40,012 nucleotides of DNA from Flavobacteriales bacterium (lineage in GTDB: Bacteria > Bacteroidota > Bacteroidia > NS11-12g > UBA955), in NCBI GenBank assembly GCA_947487055.1, contig CANKVN010000010.1:1-40012 (forward strand). The letters are read 5' to 3'. Position 1 is the stretch's first letter, and the number at the start of each line of letters is the position of its first letter. Under the pieces are notes generated by a model. It was not told the origin of the DNA, made no database searches, and saw only the letters and a program-made list of their open reading frames with translations. This document shows, in pieces, positions 6,822 through 17,158 of the stretch. Both the position numbers and the translations under genes were made by a program.

Positions 6822-8822
6822 TTATTTATCAATTAGTACATCAATACCTAAAGTTTTCACAGTAACTCCCTGCTTATTTGCTCCACGAGTTCTTTCACCT
6901 GCTGAGCCGGCTTTTAAAAATTCGGTGAATGGATTGTTATCACCACGGGTTTTAATTTCCTTACCCATTTCCAGTATGGGCTCAAGTTTTAACGGTTTGA
7001 TTGAAGCAATAAATAAGTATTGGTCAAAACCCTCGTCAGCAAATTGAATACCGAGTAGTTGTGAACTGCCATTACCGCGCAATTCAATGGGTTTTAGCTC
7101 CTGTATATTAGAATCCCAGGTAATAGGTTTGATAATCTGGTTTTTAAGAATGTTCAACACATAAATATTTAAATTCTGCTTGCAGGTATTTTTGATTTCT
7201 ATTTTATATACGCTTCTGAATGGAACCGACAGTAAATGGGAACTTGTTTCACCAATGGGTTTTTTGTTTGTAGTATCTAATTGGGTATAAGTGACGGCAA
7301 ATGAAACGTTGGGATCTACGACATTGAGTTTTCTGAAAAAGTCAATTTTATTGGCATTGATGAGTTCTTTCACAAAAAACTGATAATCTTCGTGTTTTGT
7401 AAGGGAAATAGAAGGCATGGATTTATAGCGATGATTCAGGTCATTGCCGATATAAATGGTGTATTTCCCGTTGTCTTTTCCAGCGGTTTCCTCTCTCAGC
7501 AAGTAGTGAAAACCAGTATCCGTAATGCTGATATTATTTATCCCTTCAATGCGTTTTAAAAACTCTTTTTTTTGCTTTTTACCCATTTCTAGTTTTAACT
7601 TCAAAGGTGCTACAGGCTTGCTTCCGTTGAGGCGAAATAACCTGTATTTCGCACCTTCAAGGGCCAAACCTGGATTTTTTTCAGTCAGTATGGCTTCCGA
7701 TTCCAATGGCCCGGCTACGTTCATGATACATGCTTTTGCAAGGAGCTTTTCCTGTGAAGGGGATGCTGCAGTCACATCGTATAATCCCAGTGTGTCGCCA
7801 ACATAAATGCCATTTATGCTGCCGGCCTCAATGGTCAGTGTAGGCGATTTAGCGGCCCAGTAAGCAATATTCCCCTTTATGGTGAAAAATTCCTTTTGTT
7901 CTATAAACTGGCCCGGTGCGCCAAAAATCAATTGCCGTGGATTGTCGGCCTCCAATTCTGGGTGTTGTTTGTCTTGAAACTCCACCACAATGGATTGGTT
8001 GATGATCGAGAACAAGTTAATAAAGGAAGCTTCCCCTTTTAATGTTTGCATGGCCTGAACCAAAAAATAGGAAAGAGATCCATATTGGGTTGCGTTTTTG
8101 TTGTTCACTTCCCTAAATTCCCTATTCACCTCGTTGGCCCTGCAACCCGAAAAAGCGAACAAACTGGCCATGTTTTTTGCACTTAAATCTGCATCCAAGC
8201 CAAAGGCTCCCTTTTTTGGATAAGAGGTGCCTTCGTATTTATCCTGTGCGCAGGGAATGTTGTTTCCCCTGATTAGCAACTCGTTGGCACTGCGGGTGGT
8301 AGTGCCTGAATGACAAGCATCGATAACCATAATAACCTGTCCGCTAGAACCCAATTTAGTGCGAATGGCATCCAGCTTTGTTTTCAGTAAATCGTCGGTA
8401 TAGTGTTTCTCGAATTTGTAACCAGTGTAGAATACCATGGGCGCATCATGCATCACCAGTGCTTCATCGAACCCATCGGCCTCATCACCATCTAAATCCT
8501 GCACCTGCTGGCCGTGGCCTGAAAAATGAAAATAAAATATATCACCTTCCTTCATTTGGGTCAAAAGCCTGTTAAATGCTGAATTCACTGTGTCTGTTTT
8601 TACTGCCGCATCACGCAACAATTGAATGTTTTCAGTCAGAAACCCTTGTTTTTCGAGCATCCCATGAATGATGCGGGCATCGTTTGCTGAACTTAAATCA
8701 TTCCAGGCATTTTCAACTGGACTGGGATAATCACCCACAGCCAGAATAAGAGCATGTTTGGATTGGGGGTAGAGGTTTAATGAATTCAGTAAACAAAACC
8801 AAACAAAAACTTGTTTTTTCAT
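6822..8822 (-). CDS. caspase-family (C14) cysteine protease with C-terminal sensor-like region
   Basis: The N-terminus (KKQVFVWFCLLNSLNLYPQ) is a likely signal peptide, so the enzyme probably acts in the envelope. The caspase-like domain spans ~22-310: strand HALILAVGDY, catalytic His103 in FHFSGHGQQ, the acidic loop DLDGDEADGFDEAL, and catalytic Cys170 in VIDACHSG. This is the prokaryotic metacaspase/orthocaspase layout, where cleavage after Arg/Lys is usual. The remaining ~350 residues include a beta-rich region (INGIYVGDTLGLYDV) and a DUF4384-like end (SSQLLGIQFADEGFDQYLFIAS, split here from a longer match) often paired with bacterial caspases. A perfect promoter lies upstream. The gene faces the CHAT gene and leads a two-gene operon. 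Confidence 0.9.
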   Translation of the reverse strand: MKKQVFVWFCLLNSLNLYPQSKHALILAVGDYPSPVENAWNDLSSANDARIIHGMLEKQGFLTENIQLLRDAAVKTDTVNSAFNRLLTQMKEGDIFYFHFSGHGQQVQDLDGDEADGFDEALVMHDAPMVFYTGYKFEKHYTDDLLKTKLDAIRTKLGSSGQVIMVIDACHSGTTTRSANELLIRGNNIPCAQDKYEGTSYPKKGAFGLDADLSAKNMASLFAFSGCRANEVNREFREVNNKNATQYGSLSYFLVQAMQTLKGEASFINLFSIINQSIVVEFQDKQHPELEADNPRQLIFGAPGQFIEQKEFFTIKGNIAYWAAKSPTLTIEAGSINGIYVGDTLGLYDVTAASPSQEKLLAKACIMNVAGPLESEAILTEKNPGLALEGAKYRLFRLNGSKPVAPLKLKLEMGKKQKKEFLKRIEGINNISITDTGFHYLLREETAGKDNGKYTIYIGNDLNHRYKSMPSISLTKHEDYQFFVKELINANKIDFFRKLNVVDPNVSFAVTYTQLDTTNKKPIGETSSHLLSVPFRSVYKIEIKNTCKQNLNIYVLNILKNQIIKPITWDSNIQELKPIELRGNGSSQLLGIQFADEGFDQYLFIASIKPLKLEPILEMGKEIKTRGDNNPFTEFLKAGSAGERTRGANKQGVTVKTLGIDVLIDK

Positions 8823-8839
8823 TTTGATATTTTCTAATT

Positions 8840-8869
8840 CAAAAATAGGGGGTTATCTAAACAATACAA
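8840..8869 (-). promoter_or_regulatory. promoter of the caspase operon
   Basis: On the minus strand TTG (8867-8869), a 19-base spacer and TATTTTTG (8840-8847) match the Bacteroidota -33/-7 consensus. The box ends 17 bases before the caspase ATG. Confidence 0.75.
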
Positions 8870-9067
8870 TAACTTAACTAAGAACCTTAATGCATTTACC
8901 CTTTTGAAAAGTTCTAGTAAAAATATATAAAAAATACCCCTTAGAGTCAGATAAATGGTGGAATCATAAATGCGTGATGTGGAGGAAATATTTTAAATCA
9001 TTTTGAAATGTTTTTATATCGCTTATTTATACGAGGGTCTTTCGTTCATATTCTTTAATTTAGCAAC

Positions 9068-12000
9068 ATGAAAAATCTGTTATTGTTTTTATTGATAATT
9101 TATCTCGGGAAAGCCCAGGCCCAGGTGAATTATTACAAGATTCAGGAGGAAAAGTATCAGATGATGTGTGAAAATGGAAGTTATGATAGCCTTTTAATAA
9201 TCAGCACCCGGATGAATGATTGGGCTTTAAAAAACAAAAAAGTATACCATCTGGAATACAATAAAAGTCTTTTTTATATTGGGAAATCTTACGAAAAAAA
9301 TAATAATATTGAACAATCACAATATTATTATAAGCAGTTTTTACAGAATTATTATCAAAAAAAATACAGAAATATTGAATATATTGATTTTCTGACACAC
9401 ATTTCTGAAATGAATTTAAATTATGATTTTGTTGAGAATGCCGAATTAAATATACGCTATGCAATAAAAATAGCCAATGATAGTATTGGTGGATTAACTG
9501 CGAAATACGCATACTGTTCAAATTTACTCGGTATTGTCAGTCAAAATAATGATACTGCAATAAAGTACTTAACTATAGCACTGAAAAACTACATGGATTT
9601 AGGTCATGATTATAGTTATGAAAGGTCGATAGTGCTGTATAATATTGGGTCAAGAATTCTTGATATTGGCAATTATTATACAGCTAATCAATATTTTGAC
9701 AGCAGTATAAAAGTACTAAATAATCAAACCTATATAGATACTTTAAAATTAAAACAAATTCACTATGATATAGCTATTCAGTACTATAATAAAGAAAATT
9801 ATAAAAAAGCTATTTATCACTTCAGTGAGGTTCTTTCTTTATACAAAAAGGTCCTATCTGCAGATGATTCCTTTGTGGTAGACATTAGGAATTATCTTTC
9901 TTTTTGCTTTGCATATACTAATGATTATGTTAACAGCATCAAACAGCTAAAATATATACATAATTATCTGTTGGCATCAAACATGTTTAGTGGAAATTTG
10001 TATTTTGAAAATTTAAATAATATGTGTGGCGCATACTATTATGCCCAAAAAACTGACTCTTGCATTTCTTGTATGCATTTTTTGATTGATCAAATTACTA
10101 GAGAAAAAGGATTTAATACCAACATTAATTACGATAAAATATTGATATTGTCTGAATGGTATAGCAAAATAGGTGATTTTAATACTGCAATTATTATGTT
10201 AAATAATTTAAAGGATTCTGTTTTGAAAAACATGCCTTCAAATCATGATCTTTTGTTTGATATAGACCATAACTTAGGTTTGGATTATTTCGAACTTGGG
10301 CAATACGATATCGCAGAAACTATATTTATTTCTCTTTTGAAATCTTCAACTATTGATGTGAAGGAAAATAATAAAATAGCCAAACTGTATAATCGAATAG
10401 GTCTTGTTTATATGGAAATGAATAATGATGATAAGTCTTATTACTATTTAAATAAGGCGCATAATCTATATTTTACTAGTCAATCTATTATTGATAGCAG
10501 TGAGTATATTCTTAATATGATTAGTTTAGGTGTTGTGTGTTTTAATTCTAAAAAATATCATTTATCTAAAGGGTATTATTTAAAGTGTCTCAATATAATT
10601 AAACAAAGGGAAGACAACGAGGTAAATAACAAGAAATCAGTTGTATTTCATAATTTGGCTCTATTGTATGATGCCTTAGATTCATTTGAGCGTGCTGAAT
10701 ATTATTTTATTAAATGCATACAAATTGAGAGCCAAACTTCAAGTAATCATCCGAGTTATGCGGAAAGTCTTTTGGCTTTTGGTGAATTTTACTTTGACAA
10801 AAAACAGTACAAAGAAGCTAATAAATATTGTGATTCTGCATTATGTATTATACAAAAAACTCTTGGCAAGTTGCATCCAACCTATTTAAGAGCTTTGTGG
10901 TTAAAGGCGGAATACTATGCTGTATTTAACAACAAAGAAAGAGCATTGGAGTTATTCGAGGATTTTTTAATTGCCAATTCAGAACTTATTCAAAAAGATT
11001 TTACTTGGTTAAGTATGGATGAAAAAAGTAATTATTGGACTGGGAAAAAGTATTTATTTAAGAAATTAGACTATTATTTGTCAGATTTATCTGATTCTTT
11101 TAATAAAGCTAGCAGCTTAGGTTATAACTCTTCTTTACTGACCAAATCAATGTTACTGGAATCTTCTAACCATATGAACGCTCTTTTACTTGCTCAAAAA
11201 AATCCGGTTATTGGTGAAATGTATAAAGATATGAAGTTACTGCGTAGGCAATACAATAAATCAATTTCTGAAAATATAAATACACAGGTTTCAAATAATT
11301 ATTCTCAAAAGGCAGATTCAATTGATAAGATTCTTACTAAGTTATTATATGGTTACGATAATTTTAAATCTAAATATAATGTTACCTGGTTGGATGTACA
11401 GAAACAACTTAATAATAATGAAGCCGCTATTGAGTTTTCTTTGATTTATAAGAATTCACCTGATGAAACAACATATGCTGCATATGTTAACAGGACTGAA
11501 TTTGAATGCCCCAAAAGAGTTTTACTAGGTAGGCAAAAAGAAATAGTATTGGCTATAGAGCAAAAAAACTTCAAAGAGTTATATGATTTAATATGGTTAA
11601 AATTAGATTCCTTATTATTTGGGATTAAAACAATTTATTATAGTCCTGTAGGTGAATTAAATAATGTTGCATTTTCAGCACTTTGTTCAGATGGATCTAA
11701 TGATCGTATAACGAATCAAACCTACAATAATAGGGGTAATCCAATTTCTATATTACCACAGACATATACCAGAAAGTGTGACAATTATTTAATAGATAAA
11801 TATGAACTGCATCAACTTACCTCAACGCGGTATATTGCCGATAAAAATTTCAAAAATAATAATCCTTGGCAGACTCGAATTAGTTTGGTTGGTGGAATAA
11901 ATTACAATGTTATTCCTAAAAGGATACCAGTAAATAAAAAAAAATATAGTGACTTTAATAATACATTAGCAGTAAATATAGACCGAGAATTGCAGCGCCT

Positions 12001-12715
12001 AAATCAATACAAAGATAAATCTTCGCGAATGGGTTCTGAGTTGGTTTATTTGCCGGGAACAAAAGAAGAAGTTAGACATATTGATAGCATGCTTACCAGT
12101 CATAGTTGGATTACAAAAACGAGAACCGCTATGGATGCATCTGAACAGCAATTAAAATCAGACTGGGAATTAGAAGCTTGTGGTATCATTCACATAGCAA
12201 CGCACGGATTTTCTTTCCCTGAAGCAAACGGTGATAATTCCGACTTGAATTTTAATAAGCCTAAAGGGTTAACCAATTCTTTTTCACAAAATCCTATGGT
12301 TAGGAGTGGCTTAATGTTGAGCGGATCCAATATTTCATGGACCGGATCATCACAAAAAATGATTGAACAAACTGGAGAAGATGGCATACTCACTGCAGCA
12401 GAAGTTGCAAATATGGATTTATCTAAAACCAAACTCGTCGTTCTCTCAGCCTGCGAAACCGGTCTTGGAAAAATTGAAGGCAGCGAAGGTACTTTTGGCC
12501 TGAAGCGCGGCTTTAAATTAGCCGGGGTAGAGCAAATCATAGTATCGCTTTGGTCTGTCCCCGATAAAGAGACTATGGAGCTGATGACCTTGTTTTACGC
12601 AGATTTAACCAGGACCCAAAACCCTGTCGTGTCTTTCGAAAAAGCCCAGAAAGAAATGCGAAATAAATATCCAACGGAACCCGAAAAATGGGCTGGATTT
12701 GTGTTGGTGAGATAA
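9068..12715 (+). CDS. TPR-repeat protein with C-terminal CHAT protease domain
   Basis: The 1215-residue product has a signal peptide (MKNLLLFLLIIYLGKAQA). About 600 residues of tetratricopeptide-type helical pairs follow (for example IYHFSEVLSLYKKVL, AEYYFIKCIQIESQ, ANKYCDSALCIIQKTLG), then a linker. A CHAT domain begins near 855 (IYYSPVGELNNVAFSAL). Catalytic His1046 (HIATHGF) and Cys1129 (LSACETGLG) are intact, and the end SLWSVPDKETMELMTLFY...WAGFVLVR is typical. CHAT proteins are clan CD cysteine proteases related to caspases; the TPRs probably sense or hold a partner. The gene diverges from the caspase. An imperfect -7 box (TAATTTAG, 9056-9063) ends four bases before the ATG. The first ~970 codons are far more AT-rich than the last ~240. 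Confidence 0.92.
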   Translation: MKNLLLFLLIIYLGKAQAQVNYYKIQEEKYQMMCENGSYDSLLIISTRMNDWALKNKKVYHLEYNKSLFYIGKSYEKNNNIEQSQYYYKQFLQNYYQKKYRNIEYIDFLTHISEMNLNYDFVENAELNIRYAIKIANDSIGGLTAKYAYCSNLLGIVSQNNDTAIKYLTIALKNYMDLGHDYSYERSIVLYNIGSRILDIGNYYTANQYFDSSIKVLNNQTYIDTLKLKQIHYDIAIQYYNKENYKKAIYHFSEVLSLYKKVLSADDSFVVDIRNYLSFCFAYTNDYVNSIKQLKYIHNYLLASNMFSGNLYFENLNNMCGAYYYAQKTDSCISCMHFLIDQITREKGFNTNINYDKILILSEWYSKIGDFNTAIIMLNNLKDSVLKNMPSNHDLLFDIDHNLGLDYFELGQYDIAETIFISLLKSSTIDVKENNKIAKLYNRIGLVYMEMNNDDKSYYYLNKAHNLYFTSQSIIDSSEYILNMISLGVVCFNSKKYHLSKGYYLKCLNIIKQREDNEVNNKKSVVFHNLALLYDALDSFERAEYYFIKCIQIESQTSSNHPSYAESLLAFGEFYFDKKQYKEANKYCDSALCIIQKTLGKLHPTYLRALWLKAEYYAVFNNKERALELFEDFLIANSELIQKDFTWLSMDEKSNYWTGKKYLFKKLDYYLSDLSDSFNKASSLGYNSSLLTKSMLLESSNHMNALLLAQKNPVIGEMYKDMKLLRRQYNKSISENINTQVSNNYSQKADSIDKILTKLLYGYDNFKSKYNVTWLDVQKQLNNNEAAIEFSLIYKNSPDETTYAAYVNRTEFECPKRVLLGRQKEIVLAIEQKNFKELYDLIWLKLDSLLFGIKTIYYSPVGELNNVAFSALCSDGSNDRITNQTYNNRGNPISILPQTYTRKCDNYLIDKYELHQLTSTRYIADKNFKNNNPWQTRISLVGGINYNVIPKRIPVNKKKYSDFNNTLAVNIDRELQRLNQYKDKSSRMGSELVYLPGTKEEVRHIDSMLTSHSWITKTRTAMDASEQQLKSDWELEACGIIHIATHGFSFPEANGDNSDLNFNKPKGLTNSFSQNPMVRSGLMLSGSNISWTGSSQKMIEQTGEDGILTAAEVANMDLSKTKLVVLSACETGLGKIEGSEGTFGLKRGFKLAGVEQIIVSLWSVPDKETMELMTLFYADLTRTQNPVVSFEKAQKEMRNKYPTEPEKWAGFVLVR

Positions 12716-12960
12716 TAAACTCAATATTGAAGTAACGGGTAATAAACAACCCTTGATATTGGTATTTGACTTTTTATGCAAGGTATTTAAGTACAGGATT
12801 TATATAAATCTAAAATCCTTTCCTGTGAATCATTCAAGCTGTAGAATTGCATGCTATAAATAACAGTTGGTTTTGCCGGTGCAATAATTGTATGTTGGAT
12901 ATTGTATTGTATTATTTTGTGATTGGGGCTAATATTGCATATTATTTATAAAACCATCCG

Positions 12961-14898
12961 ATGAAATTACGCCTTGTCAAAGTCAATGTATTTGTCCTTT
13001 TCGCCCTTTCTATTATCCTTTTTTCTTGCGGTAAAACAGGAAAGAAAGCCACAGTAACCCATATTCCTGTTCAGTTGAAAGCCAATGGTAACTGGTCACT
13101 CCTGAATGTTGAAACTGGTGCTATTGTTTATGAGGGTGAGTTCAAAAAAATGCCTTCTGTTGTGGTTGAAGGGGTGTTTACCACCCGGAAAGAAAATGGT
13201 GAGTTGTTCTACAACAAAATGGAGGATGAGAAAAAATTCAAACAAATAGCAGGACCTTTTAAATCGGGCAGTTTGATGAGCGAAGGAATTGCCATTGTGT
13301 GCAAGGAAGAAAGTCACCCATCGGCAATCAATGCCTCAGGGAATGAGGTGTTTTCGCTGGAACCCCAAAACGGTGTGGTTTTTAGCAGTGTTGGGAGGTG
13401 CATTGAAGGCTTAATCAAATTCCAGGCCGATAATGGCTTTTGGGGTGTTTTGGACAAGGAAGGAAAAATAGTGTGCAAACCACAGTTTGATTTTATAGAT
13501 GATTTTGATAATGGATTTGCCAGGGTTAGCCTACACACAGACAGCAAAAACAAACTTGGTATTATTGATAGAACCGGTAAATTGGTCCTGGATATTGACA
13601 GGGCGTATGTGGGCAAAATGGTCGGTGGCAGAATGGTTTATAGCGATACCAAAGATGAGTTTGGGATATTGGCTGTGAGCCCAACTGAAATGAATAAATT
13701 GATTGGTGCTTCAAGCAAATATGAGGGGATCAGCCTGATAGGGAATGATATCTTTTATAAATCCGACAAGGAATGGGGACTGATGAATGAAAAAGGAGAA
13801 GTGCAGATAAGGGCAAAATACCAATCACTTTCACGCCTGAACGATGATGTTTTGCTGGGAATAAAGGCAGATGGAGACGATGTTGTCTATGAGCTCATGA
13901 ACAACAAAGGCGAAGTGACAAAAAAAGATGACGTGGATGGTGGTGTGGATTATGGTGTATTTAACCTTCGCAATGGAAATTTCATCGTTAAGGATGGAAA
14001 AGACTTCCAGCTGATGAATGCAAAAGGCGAAATGGTAGGCAACAATGCAGTAAAGGACTGGTATGGGGTTAGGGATATTGTCCTCATTCAAAGCAATTTT
14101 TCGGAAATCGTAGAAAGCGATTACTTTGACTGGGGGAAATTGAAAGAATATATAGGTTCTGTTAAAACAGGAAGCATGGGTGGCTTTAACCTTGGGGTTA
14201 ATTGCATACAAGCCAATACTGCACTGCAGAAAATAACCGTTTCTGCTAAGGGTGAAAATACCGAGGAGGACAAAGGAAGGGGTATGGTGTTTGAAGTAGA
14301 AATGATAGGCTGGAAGGAACATAATGGAGTATTTGGCTTTTACATTGGCAATGGCTACGAAACTGAAAACCAAAACAAAGCCGATAATGCCGCCAAAACC
14401 GAAGCTGCACCCTCGGAAGATGATGTAGCATCAGAACGTATTGAAGATTCATCCGAATCCTCTGGCAGCAGCCAAACCGTTGTTGATAATGCTCCTGATT
14501 GGTCAACCAGCCAGACTGGCCTATACAGAAGCATCAACCTGGGCAAAAGCGGTTCTATCGAATTCACATTGGGTTTTGATGAATATTTGAAAAAGGCGAA
14601 AACATCAGAGGTTGCTGTAGATAATGGTTACACTTCCTATACCGAAGAGCGTATTGTTGGCTATGAGCCAAATGCAGAGGCCAAACTGATTTCAATTGTT
14701 ATGGAAATAAACATTCAGGCAGACAAAAAAGAAAAGCTGAAGAAGTTGATAGATGGCGCATTTGCAAAAGGTTTCCAGTTTCAGGGCGAGCTGTATGGTA
14801 CAAAACGGTATACCGATGCCACAGGCAATAAATGGGAAATTAATGATGGCCTCATACGGTTAAACGCGGCTGTTGCTGAGTATGACGCAAACCATTAA
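12961..14898 (+). CDS. WG-repeat lipoprotein
   Basis: A lipoprotein signal ends at Cys23 (ALSIILFSC-GK), so the protein should be membrane-anchored by lipid. Residues ~40-350 contain degenerate WG (Trp-Gly) repeats: NGNWSLLNVETG, NGFWGVLDKEGKIVCKPQFD, NKLGIIDRTGKLVLD and KEWGLMNEKGEVQIRAKYQ. These build a beta-propeller-like binding surface. A low-complexity Ser/Asp/Glu linker lies at ~465-505. A separate C-terminal domain of ~130 residues (SIEFTLGFDEYLKKAK to YGTKRYTDATGNKWEIN) is unfamiliar. The gene lies 245 bases after the CHAT gene, on the same strand, and 37 bases before the next gene, with which it forms an operon. WG proteins commonly occur beside CHAT/caspase genes in this phylum, probably as ligand-binding partners. 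Confidence 0.85.
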   Translation: MKLRLVKVNVFVLFALSIILFSCGKTGKKATVTHIPVQLKANGNWSLLNVETGAIVYEGEFKKMPSVVVEGVFTTRKENGELFYNKMEDEKKFKQIAGPFKSGSLMSEGIAIVCKEESHPSAINASGNEVFSLEPQNGVVFSSVGRCIEGLIKFQADNGFWGVLDKEGKIVCKPQFDFIDDFDNGFARVSLHTDSKNKLGIIDRTGKLVLDIDRAYVGKMVGGRMVYSDTKDEFGILAVSPTEMNKLIGASSKYEGISLIGNDIFYKSDKEWGLMNEKGEVQIRAKYQSLSRLNDDVLLGIKADGDDVVYELMNNKGEVTKKDDVDGGVDYGVFNLRNGNFIVKDGKDFQLMNAKGEMVGNNAVKDWYGVRDIVLIQSNFSEIVESDYFDWGKLKEYIGSVKTGSMGGFNLGVNCIQANTALQKITVSAKGENTEEDKGRGMVFEVEMIGWKEHNGVFGFYIGNGYETENQNKADNAAKTEAAPSEDDVASERIEDSSESSGSSQTVVDNAPDWSTSQTGLYRSINLGKSGSIEFTLGFDEYLKKAKTSEVAVDNGYTSYTEERIVGYEPNAEAKLISIVMEINIQADKKEKLKKLIDGAFAKGFQFQGELYGTKRYTDATGNKWEINDGLIRLNAAVAEYDANH

Positions 14899-14935
14899 CG
14901 TGGCAGGCATCACAGAGATTTTTAATAGATTGCGA

Positions 14936-17158
14936 ATGAACCTTAAGTGGGTGCAGGCGTGTGTATGCCTCCTGATTTTTCTAGCCGGTATTAAGCCACT
15001 CAAGGCCCAGCAGGATATTCCAACAGATATTTCTGCTGAACAACTCATTCAGTTTCAGATAAGGGGTTTTTCGCATACCGAAGTCATAATGAATGCAGCC
15101 AGGGGCTGGTATGTGTCAAACAATAAAACCAGGAGCCAGGTAGATGTGGGTCCATTTCCAAATATTTCTTGTGAAATGGAGGGCTGGGAAACCAAAACCA
15201 GGTTTAAGGATGTAATCTTTTTTCAGAAAATAGACTTGGCGGTTTTAAAAGAAGGCAAGAAATTTTTGGTTTATCAAACCAACAGCAATAGGAAATACCA
15301 ATTGGTTTTGAAAGCGCTGCAGCTGAAATCATCCAGGATTACCGGCGAGCAAAATTTTCTGACAGAGGATAATCATTATCGGCTTAATAACAATAGTGAT
15401 TGGGAGTATTCGGCGGATAATACCGGATATGATGAAAACGATCACCGCTACAAGGTGATTATTTATCCAACGGATTCGTACAGGTTTTATGAGGCCGATG
15501 CCGAATGGGATAAAGTACTAGACAGTGATTACGATGAGGAAATTCTGAACAATTATGTAAACAAGTTTCCATTGGCAACCAACCGTCAGCTGGCGTTGCA
15601 AAAGCTTCAGGAAGTAATGAATTCAAGGTTGATAGATGATGGGAGTGTTGGAGAAATTGAGGCTTTTACCAGGCGGTTCCCCAACTCCGGATACAATGCT
15701 GCACTGAATATCCGAAAAGATGAACTTAAACTTATAGCTGTCTTAAATTCAAATGATGAACAACTGATTTATACCCGATGGTTGAGCGAAAACAATGCAG
15801 ACAGGAAACAAAAGCTGTTTAACGCATACCACCGCAGCAGATACGGTAAATTCCAAGATACGCTGGCGCAATTTACCAAAAGAACCGATAAAATAGCATT
15901 CCTGAAAGGGCATGTAAAGGCTTTTGAAAATACCGACCACCAAATAGAAATCATCAGGCAGATTCATCAACTGGAATTCGAGGAATTGCCGCAGAAGGAT
16001 GGTGAAGGCTGCGATAAACTTGAGCTGTATGTGCTACTTTATCCAAAATCCAGGTATGCAAGCGTGGTTAGCCAAAGGGCAGTCAATTGTGTTGAATTCG
16101 TTAGAAACAGGCGCTTACTGGATTCCAGCCGGCAGGTATATGATCAATTGCTGAAAACCACCAATTATCTGGGTATAATCAATACCGGCGAGTTCATGCT
16201 TAGGCTATCTAAAAATGGCAATCTTGCACTGCAAAAGCAGGTCAGTCAATACAAGGATTTATATGCTTTTCTTTTCGAAAGGCGTTATAAGGTTTATAAC
16301 CTTAAGGACGTTAGCCCCAATCAATACCTGATTCTTGAAAAGGCGTTGACCTCTATGACAAAGAGCCAGTATGCAAGCTTAAGGAATGTTTCTTTTCAGG
16401 TGACGGTTAAATACAACATCGATACCTTTGGCCATGGGAAAACCAATATTCTGGGAACCTTTCCCAAATCATTTAAAACAGATGTGGTTGATTTGGTTAA
16501 AAAAGAGGTTCCGGGAAAATTGTTATACAGAGAAATGCCTGTGATGCTTTCAGCTGGATACAACATCAATTACACCTCAAATTCGCAGACCTATACCTTT
16601 ACCAAAACCAACAGCGGCAGATTTACTGCAACCGGGAACACCGGATCATCAGTACTGATGACGCGTGCACTGGCGCACATGAAGGCAAATAGCGCCGATT
16701 ACAAAACGGGAAGGTACAGGGTTGTGGTTGATGATATTACCTGCAACAATGTCAACCACACCATTATGGGTATCAAAAACTACAAGTCCAACACCGGTGT
16801 CATTGCGGTAATTCCGGCCCTGGTGGTGCCCGGTTTGGGGACACGCCTGGTGCGCGGTGAAACCGGTAACGGATGGATTACCACCCTGACCTACAGCCTT
16901 GCCGGACTTGGTTTTTATTATTTAAACGAATCAAACAAAACCCACACCAAATACCTGGCTGCAACAAATCAGTCGGACAGGGATGCTTTGCTTACCCAAT
17001 ACAACAAAGACCGGGATAATGCCGCTTATTCCCTGGGGGCTGCAGGAGCTATTTATTCCATAAATGTAACCTATGTGCTGTTTAAGGGTTTGGGAAATAA
17101 CGTCCGTACCTTAAAATACAACCGCAAGTACAAGAAAATTAAAAAACAAATTCAATAA
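14936..17158 (+). CDS. envelope protein with C-terminal DUF5683-like membrane region
   Basis: The ATG at 14936 gives a clean signal peptide (MNLKWVQACVCLLIFLAGIKPLKA) and starts 37 bases after the WG gene. The open frame reaches back to 14873 inside that gene but adds only unlikely residues. The mature ~720 residues start with a small beta domain (WYVSNNKTRSQVDVGPFP), then ~200 residues of TPR-like helical repeats (ILNNYVNKFPLATNRQLAL, IEAFTRRFPNSGYNAAL, ELYVLLYPKSRYASVVSQ). A mixed domain follows, and a hydrophobic end with short membrane segments (VIAVIPALVVPGLGTRLVRG, ITTLTYSLAGLGFYYL, AAGAIYSINVTYVLFKG). The end resembles DUF5683. It probably tethers the WG lipoprotein or CHAT protein to the envelope; this is inference. 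Confidence 0.78.
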   Translation: MNLKWVQACVCLLIFLAGIKPLKAQQDIPTDISAEQLIQFQIRGFSHTEVIMNAARGWYVSNNKTRSQVDVGPFPNISCEMEGWETKTRFKDVIFFQKIDLAVLKEGKKFLVYQTNSNRKYQLVLKALQLKSSRITGEQNFLTEDNHYRLNNNSDWEYSADNTGYDENDHRYKVIIYPTDSYRFYEADAEWDKVLDSDYDEEILNNYVNKFPLATNRQLALQKLQEVMNSRLIDDGSVGEIEAFTRRFPNSGYNAALNIRKDELKLIAVLNSNDEQLIYTRWLSENNADRKQKLFNAYHRSRYGKFQDTLAQFTKRTDKIAFLKGHVKAFENTDHQIEIIRQIHQLEFEELPQKDGEGCDKLELYVLLYPKSRYASVVSQRAVNCVEFVRNRRLLDSSRQVYDQLLKTTNYLGIINTGEFMLRLSKNGNLALQKQVSQYKDLYAFLFERRYKVYNLKDVSPNQYLILEKALTSMTKSQYASLRNVSFQVTVKYNIDTFGHGKTNILGTFPKSFKTDVVDLVKKEVPGKLLYREMPVMLSAGYNINYTSNSQTYTFTKTNSGRFTATGNTGSSVLMTRALAHMKANSADYKTGRYRVVVDDITCNNVNHTIMGIKNYKSNTGVIAVIPALVVPGLGTRLVRGETGNGWITTLTYSLAGLGFYYLNESNKTHTKYLAATNQSDRDALLTQYNKDRDNAAYSLGAAGAIYSINVTYVLFKGLGNNVRTLKYNRKYKKIKKQIQ

